Shown here piece by piece: positions 13,012-13,667 of a DNA stretch of 13,667 bases (its first letter is position 1; every line of letters starts with the position of its first letter). The stretch is from positions 1 through 13,667 of the forward strand of contig PMST01000574.1 of assembly GCA_003168295.1 (NCBI GenBank). Reading direction: 5' to 3'. A program made the position numbers and the translations under genes. The DNA comes from Actinomycetota bacterium. GTDB taxonomy: Bacteria > Actinomycetota > Actinomycetes > Streptosporangiales > Streptosporangiaceae. The notes under the pieces are model-generated. The model worked only from the letters and a program-made list of their open reading frames with translations. It was not told the origin of the DNA and searched no databases.

Positions 13012-13667
13012 ATGACCACCCGATCCGGGCCAGGAGGCGGCCGGGCCGAGCCGGGCCTGGACGCGATCATGAGCGAGCGGCGTCAGCTGATCAATCTCAC
13101 CTACCGGCTCCTGGGCTCCCTGGCCGAGGCCGAGGATGCCGTCCAGGAGACCTACGCCCGCTGGTACGCGATGTCCCGGCCGCAGGCCGAAGCCATCGAA
13201 TCTCCCGGCGCCTGGCTGACGACAGTGGCCAGCCGCATCTGCCTCAACCTGCTCGGCTCGGCACGGGCCCGGCGAGAGACCTACGTGGGCGAATGGATCC
13301 CCGAGCCGCTGCCCGAACGTACCGAGTGGATCACCGGGCGGCCGGGCGGCGCCACCGTCGACCCCGCCGACCGGGTCACCCTGGATGAGTCGGTCAACAT
13401 GGCCTTCCTCGTCGTGCTCGAATCGATGACCCCGGCCGAGCGCGTCGCGTTCATCCTGCATGACGTCTTCGCTTACTCTTTCGCCGAGGTAGCCGAGATC
13501 GTCGGCCGTACGCCGGCGGCGTGCCGCCAGCTGGCCTCCTCGGCCCGCCGTCGCATTCGCGTGGCGCAGGCTCCCGCGAGTCCGACCGCTCAGCAGGCCG
13601 GCATCGTCAGGGCCTTCAAGGCGGCATGGGAGGCCAAGGACATCGACGCCCTGATCGGCCTGCTCGA
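13012..13667 (+). CDS. ECF41-type RNA polymerase sigma factor, 3' end outside window
   Basis: The 218 visible residues hold region sigma-2 (about 20-85: RRQLINLTYRLLGSLAEAED, AVQETYARWYAM, ESPGAWLTTVASRICLN), a linker with YVGEWIPEPLPE (91-102) matching the WLPEP signature of ECF41/SigJ sigma factors, and sigma-4 (about 126-182: VLESMTPAERVAFILHDVFA, SFAEVAEIVGRTPAACRQLA, SSARRRIRV). The residues after 195 (QQAGIVRAFKAAWEAKDIDALIGLL) begin the SnoaL-like C-terminal domain that, in this group, replaces an anti-sigma factor. It should direct polymerase to TCACA-16-TGTC promoters, including its own and that of the SnoaL-LUD gene. ATG 13012 is preceded by GAGGGAG (12994-13000). In-frame GTG 12976 and ATG 13069 are alternatives. 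The frame is open at the window edge. Confidence 0.9.
   Translation, partial: MTTRSGPGGGRAEPGLDAIMSERRQLINLTYRLLGSLAEAEDAVQETYARWYAMSRPQAEAIESPGAWLTTVASRICLNLLGSARARRETYVGEWIPEPLPERTEWITGRPGGATVDPADRVTLDESVNMAFLVVLESMTPAERVAFILHDVFAYSFAEVAEIVGRTPAACRQLASSARRRIRVAQAPASPTAQQAGIVRAFKAAWEAKDIDALIGLL

Noticed and set aside
1168..13667. Possible complete Thoeris or other named multi-gene defence system.
   Set aside because: Only a TIR gene and a VapBC pair are present; no ThsA-like, helicase, ATPase or nuclease partner gene was found in the window.

Overview
The window reads as chromosomal DNA from a high-GC actinomycete, probably a filamentous one. The coding regions use strongly GC-rich third positions, genes are packed with ATGA/GTGA overlaps, there is an ECF41-type sigma factor, and at least two genes look leaderless. 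No rRNA, tRNA, CRISPR array or intact insertion sequence was seen. Product names come from reading motifs by eye; no database search was possible.

Positions 1-839 hold the C-terminal part of an MFS exporter. After a 328-nt gap with a 29-nt AT-rich palindrome comes a compact four-gene (deoxy)nucleoside salvage operon (1168-6377): an NCS1-type permease, a long-form phosphohexomutase/phosphopentomutase, deoxyribose-phosphate aldolase (deoC) and thymidine/pyrimidine-nucleoside phosphorylase (deoA). Each junction overlaps by 4-8 nt. The likely route is uptake, phosphorolysis to base plus deoxyribose-1-phosphate, isomerisation to deoxyribose-5-phosphate, then cleavage to acetaldehyde and glyceraldehyde-3-phosphate.

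Positions 6378-9990 look like an accessory, partly decayed segment. It holds a stranded protein fragment just after deoA, an orphan TIR-domain protein with a C-terminal winged-helix-like tail, a small secreted protein whose signal peptide and mature part lie in different frames, a VapBC toxin-antitoxin pair, an Lrp/AsnC regulator whose frame runs on through a terminator hairpin into antisense vapC, and a PQ-loop transporter gene broken by an internal deletion. An AT-rich dyad lies between the Lrp gene and the PQ-loop gene.

Positions 9990-13667 hold an intact alpha/beta hydrolase (minus strand), a tandem YCII/DGPF-domain protein, and a divergent pair: a minus-strand gene fusing a SnoaL-like domain to a LUD (LutC/YkgG-type) domain, and a plus-strand ECF41-type sigma factor that enters its own SnoaL-like C-terminal domain as the window ends. 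The space between them holds an 11-bp perfect inverted repeat. Each arm contains TCACA followed, exactly 16 nt outward, by TGTCG. This looks like two mirror-image ECF41-type promoters sharing one control region, and I regard it as the most interesting system in the window.
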